Source: Clostridiaceae bacterium (GTDB taxonomy: Bacteria; Bacillota; Clostridia; Oscillospirales; QAMX01). From it: DNA of 64,000 nucleotides. The stretch is taken from positions 1 through 64,000 of the forward strand of contig JAHAYX010000018.1 in NCBI GenBank assembly GCA_018384365.1, read 5' to 3'. Position numbers and translations under genes: made by a program. A model generated the notes under the pieces. The model had not been told where the DNA came from. It saw only the letters and a program-made list of their open reading frames with translations, and made no database searches. Shown in pieces: positions 1-8,698 of this stretch; within the stretch, counting starts at the first letter, position 1, and each line of letters starts with the position of its first letter.

Positions 1-537
1 TCTCTGTATATCGAAGGCGGAACCGTGACGGTATATGGCCCGACAGATGGCGCTAACGGTGCGCTGGACTTTGCAGGCAGCGCGTCCATATCCGGCGGCA
101 TAGTCATTGCACTCGGAAGCGGCGGAATGGCGAAGGGATTCGGAAGCGGCTCGAGCCAGTGCTCTTTCCTGTACACCTTCCCCTCCGCAGTTGCCGCCGG
201 TACACAGATCACCATCCGGGATCAGGACGGCGCCCTGCTTGCCGAAGTCACGGCGGAAAAGGCCGCGCAGACGATGGTGTTCTCCAGCGCAGAATTGACG
301 CAGGGTGAAACCTACACCGTGACAGCCGGCAGTGTCAGCGGAGAGATTACGCAGGATGCTGTGGCGGCCGGTTCCGCAGGAATGGGCGGCTTCGGCGGTT
401 TTGGAGGCGGTATGGATGGCGGCCGCGGCGATCGCCCCGGAAAACCGTCGGAAGGAGACACGAAAATGCCGCCGGACGGCAAAATAGCGCCGCCTTCCGA
501 CAACGCACCGCCGGAAACGGACGGTAAGATGCCTTGA
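1..537 (+). CDS. Carbohydrate-binding domain protein, C-terminal part (5' truncated)
   Basis: The reading frame is open from the first base of the window, so the N-terminus is missing; 178 residues remain. The visible part begins with short beta-repeat units (SLYIEGGTVTVYG, then ALDFAGSASISGGIV), typical of the right-handed beta-helix carbohydrate-binding domain of the Cthe_2159/DUF4353 family, which is exported and binds acidic plant polysaccharides. A small beta domain follows, and the last 50 residues are a low-complexity Gly/Pro/Asp tail. I see no sortase motif or transmembrane anchor at the C-terminus. The family call rests on the repeat pattern. A strong terminator follows directly, so this is the last gene of its unit. 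Confidence 0.6.
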   Translation, partial: SLYIEGGTVTVYGPTDGANGALDFAGSASISGGIVIALGSGGMAKGFGSGSSQCSFLYTFPSAVAAGTQITIRDQDGALLAEVTAEKAAQTMVFSSAELTQGETYTVTAGSVSGEITQDAVAAGSAGMGGFGGFGGGMDGGRGDRPGKPSEGDTKMPPDGKIAPPSDNAPPETDGKMP

Positions 538-540
538 GAA

Positions 541-571
541 AATGCTCCCGATCCAGTCGGGAGCATTTTTT
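541..571 (+). terminator. Intrinsic terminator, probably bidirectional
   Basis: An 11-bp stem (AATGCTCCCGA / TCGGGAGCATT) with a 5-nt loop is followed by six T. It starts four bases after the stop codon of the upstream gene. On the minus strand the stem is followed by TTTTCTC, so it may also end the convergent GNAT gene. Confidence 0.9.
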
Positions 572-670
572 ATCAGAAAAGCAGTTCCGTACGCAGGCTA
601 TGTCGGATGTCGTGGAAATATCGGCTGGGAAAAAGGAAAAAAGCCGCAGTGGAAGGCCGACCGTGATCCC

Positions 671-1114
671 TCACAGGTTCCGGATCAACAGAAGCTTACC
701 TTCGACCAATTTACCAGTGTTATGAAAGCCCATCGACTCATAGAGCGCAATGGCTGGGCCGTTTTCCGGGTCTGCGGAGGTGAAAAACGGCACATGGCCT
801 TGCGCCTTTTCCAGCTGTTCCAGCAAAAGCACAAGAGCGCGGCGGCCGTATCCTTTTCTTTGGTGCTCCTGATCGATCATCAGGCGCCACAAGCCCCACA
901 TGGGCGGATCAAAATCCGTATCGCAGGCGTAGAGAAGAAATCCGACCGCCTGTTCCCCCGCATAAATGGCAAGCGGACAGGCCTGAGGAGTATAGGCGGC
1001 CTGTGCCAGGGAAAAGGCGTTTGACGCTACAAAAGAACGCTGCTGCTCCGAAACGGAGAGCTGTGTGATGGCATACCAGTTTGTCCCGTCAACGGGGCGC
1101 AGGTTGATCTCCAT
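671..1114 (-). CDS. GNAT family N-acetyltransferase
   Basis: A 147-residue acetyl-CoA-dependent acetyltransferase; substrate unknown. The acetyl-CoA-binding loop is visible as HQRKGYGRRAL near residues 85-95, and the late motif ENGPAIALYESMGF is typical of the fold's C-terminal strands. The frame stays open upstream, but the ATG at 1114 is chosen because GGGAGG lies 8-9 bases before it and the GNAT fold starts there (MEINLRPV). It lies downstream of pckG on the same strand, separated by a strong terminator, so it is probably expressed on its own. Confidence 0.8.
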   Translation of the reverse strand: MEINLRPVDGTNWYAITQLSVSEQQRSFVASNAFSLAQAAYTPQACPLAIYAGEQAVGFLLYACDTDFDPPMWGLWRLMIDQEHQRKGYGRRALVLLLEQLEKAQGHVPFFTSADPENGPAIALYESMGFHNTGKLVEGKLLLIRNL

Positions 1115-1197
1115 ATACTGCCTCCCGGTACAATTTGGTGCAGTATACCGCAAAGCGCGACATTTCGTCAAGCGGCGCTTTGACATTGTAATAAAAA

Positions 1198-1237
1198 CGC
1201 AAAAAAGTGGTGGTATGCGGCTGCATACCACCACTTT
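1198..1237 (-). terminator. Terminator of pckG
   Basis: A perfect 15-bp inverted repeat (1204-1218 with 1223-1237) has a 4-nt loop. Read on the minus strand it ends in a T-rich run, 14 nt past the pckG stop codon. Confidence 0.93.
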
Positions 1238-1250
1238 GAAAAGCAAATGC

Positions 1251-3035
1251 TTACTTTTTGAGGTTCTCCTCCAGCTTTGCAAGCTCAGCCCAAAGCTCCT
1301 TCGGCACCTTGTTCTCGTCGAACTTGCCATAGAAAGCCTTGATGCTGTCGAGGTCGGCGATCCAGGAATCCTTGTCCACGGTGAGGATGGACTTCAGATC
1401 GTCGATATCGAAGGTGTGGCCCTTCTTGATCTCATAGTTCATGCCGGTAAGGTCGAGGTCCTCAGCCTTCGGCACGTAACCGATAGCAGTCTCATCAGCG
1501 CCGACCTTGCCTTCGCAGCGGGCGATGATCCACAGCAGGACACGGAAGTTGTCGCCGAAGCCCGGCCACATGAAATTGCCTTCGTCGTCAAGACGGAACC
1601 AGTTGACGTTGAAGATGTGCGGCTTCTTGGTGATCTTCTCGCCCATGTCGAGCCAGTGCTGCCAGTAGTCACCCATGTTGTAGCCGCAGAACGGCAGCAT
1701 GGCCATCGGGTCACGACGGACAACGCCGACAGCGCCGGAAGCGGCAGCAGTCGTTTCGGAAGCCATGATGGAACCGACGAAGACGCCATGCGTCCAGTCA
1801 CGGGATTCGTAAACCAGCGGAGCAGTCTTTGCACGGCGGCCGCCGAAGATGATCGCGGAGATCGGCACGCCCTGCGGATTCTCAAACTCGGGGCTAATGC
1901 ACGGGCAGTTGATAGCCGGTGCGGTGAAGCGGGAGTTCGGATGAGCACCCTTGGAACCGTCTTCCGGATTCCACGGCTCGCCCTTCCAGTTGTTCACGCC
2001 GTGCGGCGGGTTCTTATCGAGGCCTTCCCACCAAACGCCGCCGTCAGCAGTCTTGACAACGTTGGTGAAGATGGTGTTGCGACGGGTGGAAGCAAGTGCA
2101 TTGGGGTTGGACTTCTCGTTGGTGCCAGGTGCGACGCCAAAGAAGCCATATTCGGGGTTGATGGCATAGAGCTGTCCGTCTTCGCCGACACGCAGCCAGG
2201 CAATGTCGTCACCAACGGTCTCAACAGCGTAACCCTGATCGCGGAACTCCTTCGGCGGGATCAGCATGGCGAGGTTGGTCTTGCCGCAGGCAGACGGGAA
2301 TGCGCCGGTGACATACTTCTTCGTGCCATCCGGGAACTTGATGCCGAGGATGAGCATATGCTCAGCCATCCAGCCTTCGTTGCGGCCGAGGTAGGAAGCA
2401 ATACGCAGAGCGAAGCACTTCTTGCCGAGGAGGACGTTTCCGCCGTAACCGGAGTTAACGGAGCAGATGTAGTTATCCTGCGGGAACTGAACAATGTAAC
2501 GCTTCTCTTCGTCCAGATCAGCCTTTGCATGGATACCCTTGATAAAGTCGGGGTTGTCGCCCAGTGCATCCAGAACCTTCTGGCCGATACGGGTCATGAT
2601 GTTCATGTTCAGGACAACATAGATGGAGTCGGTGATCTCGATGCCGTACTTGGCAAACGGGGAACCGACAGGAGCCATGGAATACGGCAGGACGTAGCAG
2701 GTACGGCCCTTCATGGCGCCGTCATACAGGCCCCACAGGAGCTTGTACATCTCATCCGGAGCCATCCAGTTGTTGGTGGGGCCGGCTTCTTCCTTAGTCG
2801 GTGTGCAGATGAACGTACGGCCTTCGACACGTGCGACATCGTTTACCGCAGTGCGGTGATAGTAACAGCCGGGGAGCAGATCCTGATTCAGAAGCTCCAT
2901 CTCGCCGGTTCTGCAGGCCTCAGCGCGCAGCTCGTTCAGTTGCTCTTCGCTGCCGTCGATCCAGACAACACGATCCGGCTTGGTGAGAGCAACCATCTCA
3001 TCAACCCATGCGAGAACAGCCTTATTATTGGTCAT
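1251..3035 (-). CDS. pckG: Phosphoenolpyruvate carboxykinase (GTP)
   Basis: Interconverts oxaloacetate and PEP using GTP/GDP; in anaerobic gut Clostridia it can run towards CO2 fixation (PEP to oxaloacetate) as well as gluconeogenesis. Its 594 residues match the GTP-dependent family (about 600) rather than the ATP type (about 530). The kinase-1 loop GAFPSACGKTN sits near residue 245, and the guanine-pocket motif NWFRLDDEGNFMWPGFGDN is near residue 470. AAGGAG lies 8 bases before the ATG. It is monocistronic, with a near-perfect promoter and a strong terminator, as expected of a highly expressed central-carbon enzyme. Confidence 0.97.
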   Translation of the reverse strand: MTNNKAVLAWVDEMVALTKPDRVVWIDGSEEQLNELRAEACRTGEMELLNQDLLPGCYYHRTAVNDVARVEGRTFICTPTKEEAGPTNNWMAPDEMYKLLWGLYDGAMKGRTCYVLPYSMAPVGSPFAKYGIEITDSIYVVLNMNIMTRIGQKVLDALGDNPDFIKGIHAKADLDEEKRYIVQFPQDNYICSVNSGYGGNVLLGKKCFALRIASYLGRNEGWMAEHMLILGIKFPDGTKKYVTGAFPSACGKTNLAMLIPPKEFRDQGYAVETVGDDIAWLRVGEDGQLYAINPEYGFFGVAPGTNEKSNPNALASTRRNTIFTNVVKTADGGVWWEGLDKNPPHGVNNWKGEPWNPEDGSKGAHPNSRFTAPAINCPCISPEFENPQGVPISAIIFGGRRAKTAPLVYESRDWTHGVFVGSIMASETTAAASGAVGVVRRDPMAMLPFCGYNMGDYWQHWLDMGEKITKKPHIFNVNWFRLDDEGNFMWPGFGDNFRVLLWIIARCEGKVGADETAIGYVPKAEDLDLTGMNYEIKKGHTFDIDDLKSILTVDKDSWIADLDSIKAFYGKFDENKVPKELWAELAKLEENLKK

Positions 3036-3073
3036 GGTGATTTCTCCTTTTCTTCATTTGGTATTCTCAAATC

Positions 3074-3102
3074 ATTATAACAAGGTCTAAAACCTGTGTC
3101 AA
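3074..3102 (-). promoter_or_regulatory. Sigma-A-type promoter of pckG
   Basis: On the minus strand, a consensus TTGACA (plus positions 3097-3102) and TATAAT (3074-3079) are separated by exactly 17 bases, about 40 bases upstream of the pckG start codon. Confidence 0.9.
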
Positions 3103-3171
3103 CACAAATTATTGCAGGATAACCCGCGGGGAATTGTAGTATTTGAATAACGGATATCACAAATTTGACAC

Positions 3172-3375
3172 TTACGGGTCGATTTTGAAATCGAGGTTGG
3201 TGTCGATATTCATTTTGGGAGGCGGCAGACGCTTCGTGGGGTCATATTTGAACTTGCGGCAGGTGTGCCTTGCACCGACAACGCCGTATTTGCGGCAGAG
3301 CATATCCGCAGCATCCAGCGGCACGGCGCGTTCGCAATGCGCGCAGCAGTGCGGAATGTCTTTTCGGAAAAGCAT
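3172..3375 (-). CDS. Small conserved Cys-rich protein of unknown function
   Basis: A 67-residue protein starting MLFRKDIPHCC. Cysteines fall at 10, 11, 14 and 27, then again near 40 in the segment RHTCRKFKYDPTKRLPPP; this looks like a small metal-binding knuckle followed by a basic, proline-rich tail. From memory, similar short proteins with a C-x2-C and an R-x-Y-D-P-L/T-K-R motif occur widely in Clostridia without an assigned function; I could not verify this here. GGGAGG lies 9 bases before the ATG. It follows ylbJ on the same strand after a 116-nt gap, so co-transcription is possible. Confidence 0.65.
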   Translation of the reverse strand: MLFRKDIPHCCAHCERAVPLDAADMLCRKYGVVGARHTCRKFKYDPTKRLPPPKMNIDTNLDFKIDP

Positions 3376-3491
3376 GAACCGGAACCTCCCAGGAAAGTTT
3401 TGAAAGCGGGCGCCCTGTGCCGGGAGTGCATGGCGGGCGCATCCGGCAGAAACCCCGCTCTTTTTTAGTATACACTGTTTTTCGGCAAATA

Positions 3492-4652
3492 TCAAACCCT
3501 GCCGGCAAGTTTATCCCAAATCCAAAGTAAAAAAAGCGTGAACAAAACAGCTGCGCAGTTGATCAGCGCGCAGGCCAGATAGGCGATGAGGTTCATCTGC
3601 GTCAGGATTTCCACCTGCCCGGCGGCGATGACGGCCGTGCTGGCGGCAAGCGGGACGATACGGGAGAGTGCGGCCATATAAACGGCCGAGAGCACAGCGT
3701 GCAGCAGTTTGCCCGTAAGATACGGCAGCAGGGAGAGCCCGCTGTCGCCGAGAAAGCTTAAAACCTGGCAGTGCACACTGACGCCGGCCCAGCCGAGCAG
3801 GAAGGCGGCCATGGAAAGCCGCGCATTCATGCTTTCGGCGGCACCTTTTAAGGAGGTCAGGCCGGAGGTCATCTCAATGGCGCCGACAAGCAGGCGCTCC
3901 ACACTGCCGCTGTCTACTCCAAACGGGGTCAGCAGCCGTGCAATGGCGTGCGCCAACGCGCCGAGCGCACCGGAGGCGAAAAGCAGATTGATTGCAACGG
4001 CGAAAAAAATCACAAATGCGCTGATATTACCGATACCGGCCAGGCCGGAACGGACGGCCTCCACAAAAACGCGGGAGGGCTTCTGCTTTTCATAAGTACC
4101 GGCGCGTGTGCGCAGGATGGGCTCGCGGCGCTTGTAAAAACGAAAGCAGACGCCGACGGTGAGCGAGGCCAGCACGTGCGCAAGATATAAAAGCATCCCG
4201 GCACGGGAATTGGCAAATACACCGGCACCTACAACACCCAGAATAAACGCGGGCCCGGAGTTGTTGCAGAAGGAGAGCATCCGCTCGCACTCCGTCTTGG
4301 TACACAGCCCGCGCTCATACGATGTGATGGCGGCGCGCGCGCCGACCGGATAACCGCCGACGATGCCCATCAGAAAAGCGCTGGCACAGGCACCGTTCAG
4401 GTTGAAGACGCGGCGCATGATGGGCGCGGCAACGCGGCCCGCGGCTTCGGCAAAGCCGAGTCCGATGACCAGATTGGAGACCACCAGAAAGGGGAACAGC
4501 GAAGGGAGAATCACTTCGATGCACATGGCGGCCGCTTTTCCCGCCGTTTCGATGGACTCGGAGGTATACAGCACGAGGCCGGCGCCTGTGGCCAGCACGG
4601 CGGCGCACAACAGGATCCGGTAACAGATGCCTATTTTGTTCCGAATGGACAT
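3492..4652 (-). CDS. ylbJ: Sporulation integral membrane protein YlbJ-like (nucleoside-recognition/Gate family)
   Basis: A 386-residue polytopic membrane protein with about eight to ten hydrophobic segments. Gate-domain signatures are present: LPSLFPFLVVSNL near residue 50, then GIVGGYPVGARA and SFCNNSGPAFILGVVG around residues 95-140. In Bacillus, YlbJ is a sigma-E mother-cell protein needed for spore cortex formation. The gene is divergent from yqfC, and both families are sigma-E-controlled in Bacillus, which supports a shared sporulation-specific control region. GAAGGAG lies about 13 bases before the ATG, a rather long spacing. Confidence 0.88.
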   Translation of the reverse strand: MSIRNKIGICYRILLCAAVLATGAGLVLYTSESIETAGKAAAMCIEVILPSLFPFLVVSNLVIGLGFAEAAGRVAAPIMRRVFNLNGACASAFLMGIVGGYPVGARAAITSYERGLCTKTECERMLSFCNNSGPAFILGVVGAGVFANSRAGMLLYLAHVLASLTVGVCFRFYKRREPILRTRAGTYEKQKPSRVFVEAVRSGLAGIGNISAFVIFFAVAINLLFASGALGALAHAIARLLTPFGVDSGSVERLLVGAIEMTSGLTSLKGAAESMNARLSMAAFLLGWAGVSVHCQVLSFLGDSGLSLLPYLTGKLLHAVLSAVYMAALSRIVPLAASTAVIAAGQVEILTQMNLIAYLACALINCAAVLFTLFLLWIWDKLAGRV

Positions 4653-4679
4653 ATGAATGAGATACCACTCCTTCGCGGC

Positions 4680-4701
4680 GCATATTCAATTCAATATATG
4701 C
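4680..4701. promoter_or_regulatory. Divergent ylbJ/yqfC control region with inverted repeat
   Basis: The 83-bp gap between the divergent genes holds the inverted repeat GCATAT-(10)-ATATGC in an AT-rich patch. Both flanking families are sigma-E regulated in Bacillus, and ATATT-like -35 elements can be found here on both strands. I could not place a convincing -10 element, so only the presence of a shared regulatory region is claimed. Confidence 0.4.
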
Positions 4702-4735
4702 CGAAAACGGGGGAATATGCGGAGGCTGAGAGAAT

Positions 4736-5008
4736 ATGGCGAAAATGAAGCTGTCACAGCGGCTGTCGCGGGCGCTGGAACTGCCCGCGGATGCGGCATT
4801 GCCTGTGCCGCGGCTGGAGATAACGGGACGAAACGATATTCTGATCACAGGCAAGGCTGTCCTGCTGGAATACAGCCCGGAGCTGGTCCGGGTGGCGCGC
4901 GATTCCTGCGAAGTGACGGTCCGCGGCACGGACCTGCGCATTTGCGCGATGGATAAAATGGGGATGCAGGTTTTGGGGCTGATTGCCTCTGTGGAGTTTC
5001 GGGAATAA
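4736..5008 (+). CDS. yqfC: Sporulation protein YqfC
   Basis: A 90-residue protein of the YqfC/YabP-type family; the segment GRNDILITGKAVLLEYSPE near residue 31 and the end LGLIASVEF are typical. In Bacillus it is a mother-cell sigma-E gene paired with yqfD. GGAGG lies 10 bases before the ATG. It is the first gene of yqfC-yqfD-phoH-ybeY-era-recO-mutS2 and sits 11 nt before yqfD. Confidence 0.9.
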   Translation: MAKMKLSQRLSRALELPADAALPVPRLEITGRNDILITGKAVLLEYSPELVRVARDSCEVTVRGTDLRICAMDKMGMQVLGLIASVEFRE

Positions 5009-5019
5009 GGAGGCGGCGG

Positions 5020-6204
5020 ATGATCCTGAAAGGCTTTCACAATTATCTGCGCGGCAGTGTGCGCTGCGATGTGATGGGCATTCATCCGGAACGCTTTTTC
5101 AATCAGTGCGTGAAGGCGGGAATCGCTTTCTGGGATATATGCTATGTCACGCCGAACCGGATGACGCTTTCCATGAGCGCCCGGGATTTCCGGCATATCC
5201 GGCCGGTTGCGCGCAGCGCCGGCTGCACGCTGCGCCTGACGAAAAAACGCGGCGCGCTGTATACCTCCCGCCGTCTGCGGCGGCGCTATGCGCTGCTGTT
5301 TGGCGCGGCGGTGCTTGCTTTTTTCTTCTGGGCCATGAATTCTCTGATTCTCACGATCGATGTGACCGGGTATGAGCGGGTGGCTCCCGCGGAAATACTA
5401 AGCGCAATGAAAGCGGAGGGCGTCGGTGTGGGAACGCGCGTTTCCCTGGTGGATGCTTCGCGCCTGCGCAATAAAATTCTGCTGGAAATTCCGGAGCTTT
5501 CCTGGTTTACCGTGACTATCAGGGGCAGCCATGCCGTTGTGGACGTGCGCGAACGCGGCGATACACCGGAGGTGCCGGATCACTCGCTGCCTGCCGACAT
5601 TGTGTCGGACCGGACGGGCGTGGTTACCATCTGCCGTGTGTTCCGGGGAGAAGGACAAGTGGAGGTGGGATCGCTTGTGCACGAGGGTGATCTTCTGGTA
5701 TCCGGCCTGGTGCATCTCCGGCTGGACGAAAAAACCATGCTGACACACGCATCGGCGGATATCTATGCAAGGGTCTGGCACCAGGCAACCGCCGCAGTGC
5801 TGCTGGATGGCGAGACGAAGGTTCCAACCGGGAGAAAAAGTGTGCGATATGCGCTGAGTTTGGGAAAATTCCGCATAAATTTTTATAAAGACGGTAGAAA
5901 ACCGTTTGACAAATATGATAAAATAAGTAACCGTTATGAAATGGAACTTTCGGATGGCTCACAGCTTCCGTTTGCGCTGATCCGTGAGACGTATTACGAG
6001 TACGAAACCTTCCGCTCCGCGCCCGATGAGCAGGAGCAGGCAGCGCTTCTTGCCCGGGCTGCACAGCAGCTGGTGGCCGGACAGGGCGAGGGCAGCGTTG
6101 TGTCCAATCTCGGCCTGCGTGTGTGGATAACGGACCGCGTGCTGTACGCCCGGGCAACGGGCGAAAGCGTGCAGAAAATTGGGGTGACCGTGCTCCGTGA
6201 ATAA
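5020..6204 (+). CDS. yqfD: Sporulation protein YqfD
   Basis: A 394-residue membrane-anchored sporulation protein. A basic N-terminal domain (1-85) is followed by one transmembrane helix near residues 90-112 (YALLFGAAVLAFFFWAMNSLIL) and a large outer domain containing the conserved RINFYKDGRKPFDKYDKI segment. In Bacillus it is a mother-cell sigma-E gene. It is translationally close to yqfC and ends 13 nt before the chosen phoH start. A short AT-rich patch at 5860-5945 lies inside the conserved coding segment. Confidence 0.9.
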   Translation: MILKGFHNYLRGSVRCDVMGIHPERFFNQCVKAGIAFWDICYVTPNRMTLSMSARDFRHIRPVARSAGCTLRLTKKRGALYTSRRLRRRYALLFGAAVLAFFFWAMNSLILTIDVTGYERVAPAEILSAMKAEGVGVGTRVSLVDASRLRNKILLEIPELSWFTVTIRGSHAVVDVRERGDTPEVPDHSLPADIVSDRTGVVTICRVFRGEGQVEVGSLVHEGDLLVSGLVHLRLDEKTMLTHASADIYARVWHQATAAVLLDGETKVPTGRKSVRYALSLGKFRINFYKDGRKPFDKYDKISNRYEMELSDGSQLPFALIRETYYEYETFRSAPDEQEQAALLARAAQQLVAGQGEGSVVSNLGLRVWITDRVLYARATGESVQKIGVTVLRE

Positions 6205-6217
6205 AATGAGAGGTACT

Positions 6218-7225
6218 ATGGAACAAACAATCAATGTAGAACGGATTGAATATCTCATCAATGTGTTTGGTTCGTTTGATGAAAACATTAAAATCATCGA
6301 GCGGGAGCTTGGCGTCCACGTGATTTACCGGGATACGGAGATCAAGATCGTCGGCGACCCGGAACGGCTGATGGTGGCGTCCAGGGTTGTGGAGGGGCTG
6401 CTGTCGATCGCGTCGCGCGGCGAAGCCATCAATTCGCAGACGGTGATGTATGTCATCAGCCTGGCGCGCGAGGGAAATACGGATCGTCTGGCGGAGCTCT
6501 CCAAGGATGTGATCTGCGTGACGGCGCGCGGGAAGCCCGTCAAGGCAAAGACACTTGGCCAGAAGCGCATGATAGACGCCATCCGGAAAAATACCGTCAC
6601 GATCTGTGTCGGTCCTGCCGGTACGGGCAAAACCTATCTGGCGGTCGCGGCGGCGGTTACGGCCTTCCGCGAGAAGCAGGTCAACCGCATTATTATCACG
6701 CGCCCTGCCGTGGAGGCGGGCGAGCGTCTGGGTTTCCTGCCCGGCGATCTGCAGTCTAAAGTGGATCCCTATCTGCGCCCGTTGTACGATGCACTTTTTG
6801 ATCTGATGGGCCCGGAGACCTATCACAACTGCGTGGAGCGCGGCAATATCGAGGTCGCGCCGCTGGCCTATATGCGCGGCCGCACGCTGGATGAATCTTT
6901 CATCATCCTGGACGAGGCGCAGAACACCACGCCGGAGCAGATGAAGATGTTTTTAACGCGTATCGGCTTTGGCTCCAAGGCTGTGGTAAACGGCGACGAA
7001 ACGCAGATCGACCTGCCGATCGGGAAAGCCAGCGGCCTGAAATCTGCGCTGAAGATCCTCGATCACGTGGAGGATATCGCCATTTGCCGCCTGACGGAGC
7101 GCGATGTAGTGCGTCACGAACTGGTACAGCGCATTATCCGCGCCTATGAGGAATACGAAAAGAAAAATCAGAAACGCGAGACCTCCGCAAAGCACTATAC
7201 GGGGCGTCCGCCGAAAAATAACTGA
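6218..7225 (+). CDS. phoH: PhoH family ATPase
   Basis: A 335-residue PhoH-type P-loop protein. The N-terminal KH-like region (about 1-85) precedes the Walker A motif GPAGTGKTYLAV near residue 135 and the Walker B region DEAQNTTPEQMKMFLTR near residue 230. The family is an RNA-associated ATPase/helicase whose gene is usually next to ybeY, as here. The frame could begin at 6197, overlapping yqfD, but the ATG at 6218 follows GAGAGG and gives the usual N-terminus (MEQTINVER). Confidence 0.93.
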   Translation: MEQTINVERIEYLINVFGSFDENIKIIERELGVHVIYRDTEIKIVGDPERLMVASRVVEGLLSIASRGEAINSQTVMYVISLAREGNTDRLAELSKDVICVTARGKPVKAKTLGQKRMIDAIRKNTVTICVGPAGTGKTYLAVAAAVTAFREKQVNRIIITRPAVEAGERLGFLPGDLQSKVDPYLRPLYDALFDLMGPETYHNCVERGNIEVAPLAYMRGRTLDESFIILDEAQNTTPEQMKMFLTRIGFGSKAVVNGDETQIDLPIGKASGLKSALKILDHVEDIAICRLTERDVVRHELVQRIIRAYEEYEKKNQKRETSAKHYTGRPPKNN

Positions 7226-7233
7226 GGTGTGAT

Positions 7234-7740
7234 ATGCCGCTTCATAAAATAGAGATCACCGGCGCCGACCGAAAGACGGAAAAACTGATTCGCCGCTGCA
7301 TCCGCGCGGCGCTGCGGTATGAACGCGTCCCATTCCGCGCAAAAGTGAATGTCACCGTGACGGATGACGCAGGCATCCGCGAATTGAACCGCGAGCACCG
7401 CAATATCGACTCGCCGACGGATGTGCTGTCCTTCCCGCTGCTGGACTGGGTGGACGGCAGGGGAGAAATGCCGCAGCCCTGGGACTATGACCCCGATACC
7501 AAATGCGTGGAGCTGGGCGATGTGGTGATTTCCGCCGAACGCGCCCGCGCACAGGCCGTGGAATTTGACCACAGCTTCGAGCGGGAGTGCGGCTATCTGG
7601 TGGTACATTCGATTTTGCACCTGCTGGGCTATGACCATGTGGACGAGGGCCCCAGAAAAGCGCTGATGCGCGGCTTTGAAGAGGATATTATGCTGGTGGC
7701 ACTGGGAAAACCGAAGAAAAAGAAGCTCGCAAAGGTATAA
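7234..7740 (+). CDS. ybeY: Endoribonuclease YbeY, rRNA maturation factor
   Basis: A 168-residue zinc-dependent endoribonuclease in 16S rRNA 3'-end maturation and 70S quality control. The zinc motif H-x3-H-x5-H appears as HSILHLLGYDH near residues 125-135. The conserved NREHRNIDSPTDVLSFP lies near residue 54. It starts 8 nt after phoH, a standard arrangement. Confidence 0.96.
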   Translation: MPLHKIEITGADRKTEKLIRRCIRAALRYERVPFRAKVNVTVTDDAGIRELNREHRNIDSPTDVLSFPLLDWVDGRGEMPQPWDYDPDTKCVELGDVVISAERARAQAVEFDHSFERECGYLVVHSILHLLGYDHVDEGPRKALMRGFEEDIMLVALGKPKKKKLAKV

Positions 7741-7810
7741 ATACGCCGTTTACAGCGAATGAAAAAGCCGGCGGAGGAATGCCGGTGAACAGGATAGTTG
7801 GAGTGAAAGA

Positions 7811-8698
7811 ATGCAGATTACAAAAACAGCCATGTTTTCGATCGTCGGCCGTCCGAATGTTGGAAAGTCGACGCTTTTAAACGCACTGACGGGCGAGAAA
7901 ATCGCCATCGTCTCCTCAAAACCGCAGACGACGCGCAACCGCATCAGCGGCATCGTCAACCGCGCAGGTGTTCAGTATATTTTTATGGATACGCCCGGTT
8001 TTCATAAGCCGAAGAATAAACTGGGCGACTTTATGGTCGGCGTCGTGCACGAAACCGTGTCCGATACGGATGCGGCCATCCTTGTCGTGGAGCCGCGCGC
8101 ACCGGGCCGTCAGGAGCAGATGCTCTACCGGGAAATCACCGAACAGGGCCTGTCCTGCGTACTGGTCATCAACAAGATTGACACCATTGATAAACGCGAG
8201 ATTCTCGGCGTGATCGGGGAATATACCAAACTCGGCGAATTTGCCGCCGTGGTGCCCGTCTGCGCCCGTACGGGCGACGGCGTGGATATCCTGATGGACG
8301 AGCTGGAGAAGTTCGCGGAGGAAGGCCCCGCGCTTTATCCGGAAGGGATGGTCTCCGACCAGCCGGAACGCGTGATTGTCGCGGAATTTGTCCGGGAAAA
8401 GCTGCTGCGCCTGCTGGACCGCGAGATTCCGCACGGCACGGCCGTGGAAATTGAACTGTTTGAAGAACAGGAAAACGGCACGATGGAGATCGGTGCGGTG
8501 ATTTACTGCGAAAAAGCGTCGCACAAGGGAATTATCATCGGAAAAGACGGCGCCATGCTGAAGAAAGTCGGCGAGCAGGCCCGCGCGGATATGGAACATC
8601 TGCTGGGCACAAAGGTCTATCTGACGCTTTGGGTGAAGGTGCGCGAGGGCTGGCGCGACAACGAGCATTTCATGCGTAATTTTGGTTATGAACAGTAA
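7811..8698 (+). CDS. era: GTPase Era
   Basis: A 295-residue GTPase that binds the 3' end of 16S rRNA during 30S assembly. G1 is GRPNVGKSTLL near residue 13, G3 is DTPGFHKP near residue 60, and G4 is INKID near residue 122. The C-terminal KH domain carries GKDGAMLKKVGEQAR near residue 240. The cdd and dgkA genes that often lie between ybeY and era are absent; only 70 bp separate the two. The stop codon overlaps recO. Confidence 0.97.
   Translation: MQITKTAMFSIVGRPNVGKSTLLNALTGEKIAIVSSKPQTTRNRISGIVNRAGVQYIFMDTPGFHKPKNKLGDFMVGVVHETVSDTDAAILVVEPRAPGRQEQMLYREITEQGLSCVLVINKIDTIDKREILGVIGEYTKLGEFAAVVPVCARTGDGVDILMDELEKFAEEGPALYPEGMVSDQPERVIVAEFVREKLLRLLDREIPHGTAVEIELFEEQENGTMEIGAVIYCEKASHKGIIIGKDGAMLKKVGEQARADMEHLLGTKVYLTLWVKVREGWRDNEHFMRNFGYEQ

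Noticed and set aside
1065-3080. A 671-codon open frame on the plus strand
   Set aside because: It is antisense to pckG over its whole length, has no ribosome site, and its composition (Val/Asp/Gly-rich, no recognisable motif) reflects third-position GC bias of the real gene.
5908-5935. TTGACA inside yqfD next to AT-rich sequence, as an internal promoter
   Set aside because: No -10 element lies at 16-18 bases, and the AT-rich patch encodes a conserved YqfD segment.
7741-7810. A small gene between ybeY and era
   Set aside because: The 70-bp gap only holds a short imperfect hairpin and the era ribosome site region; dgkA and cdd are simply absent.
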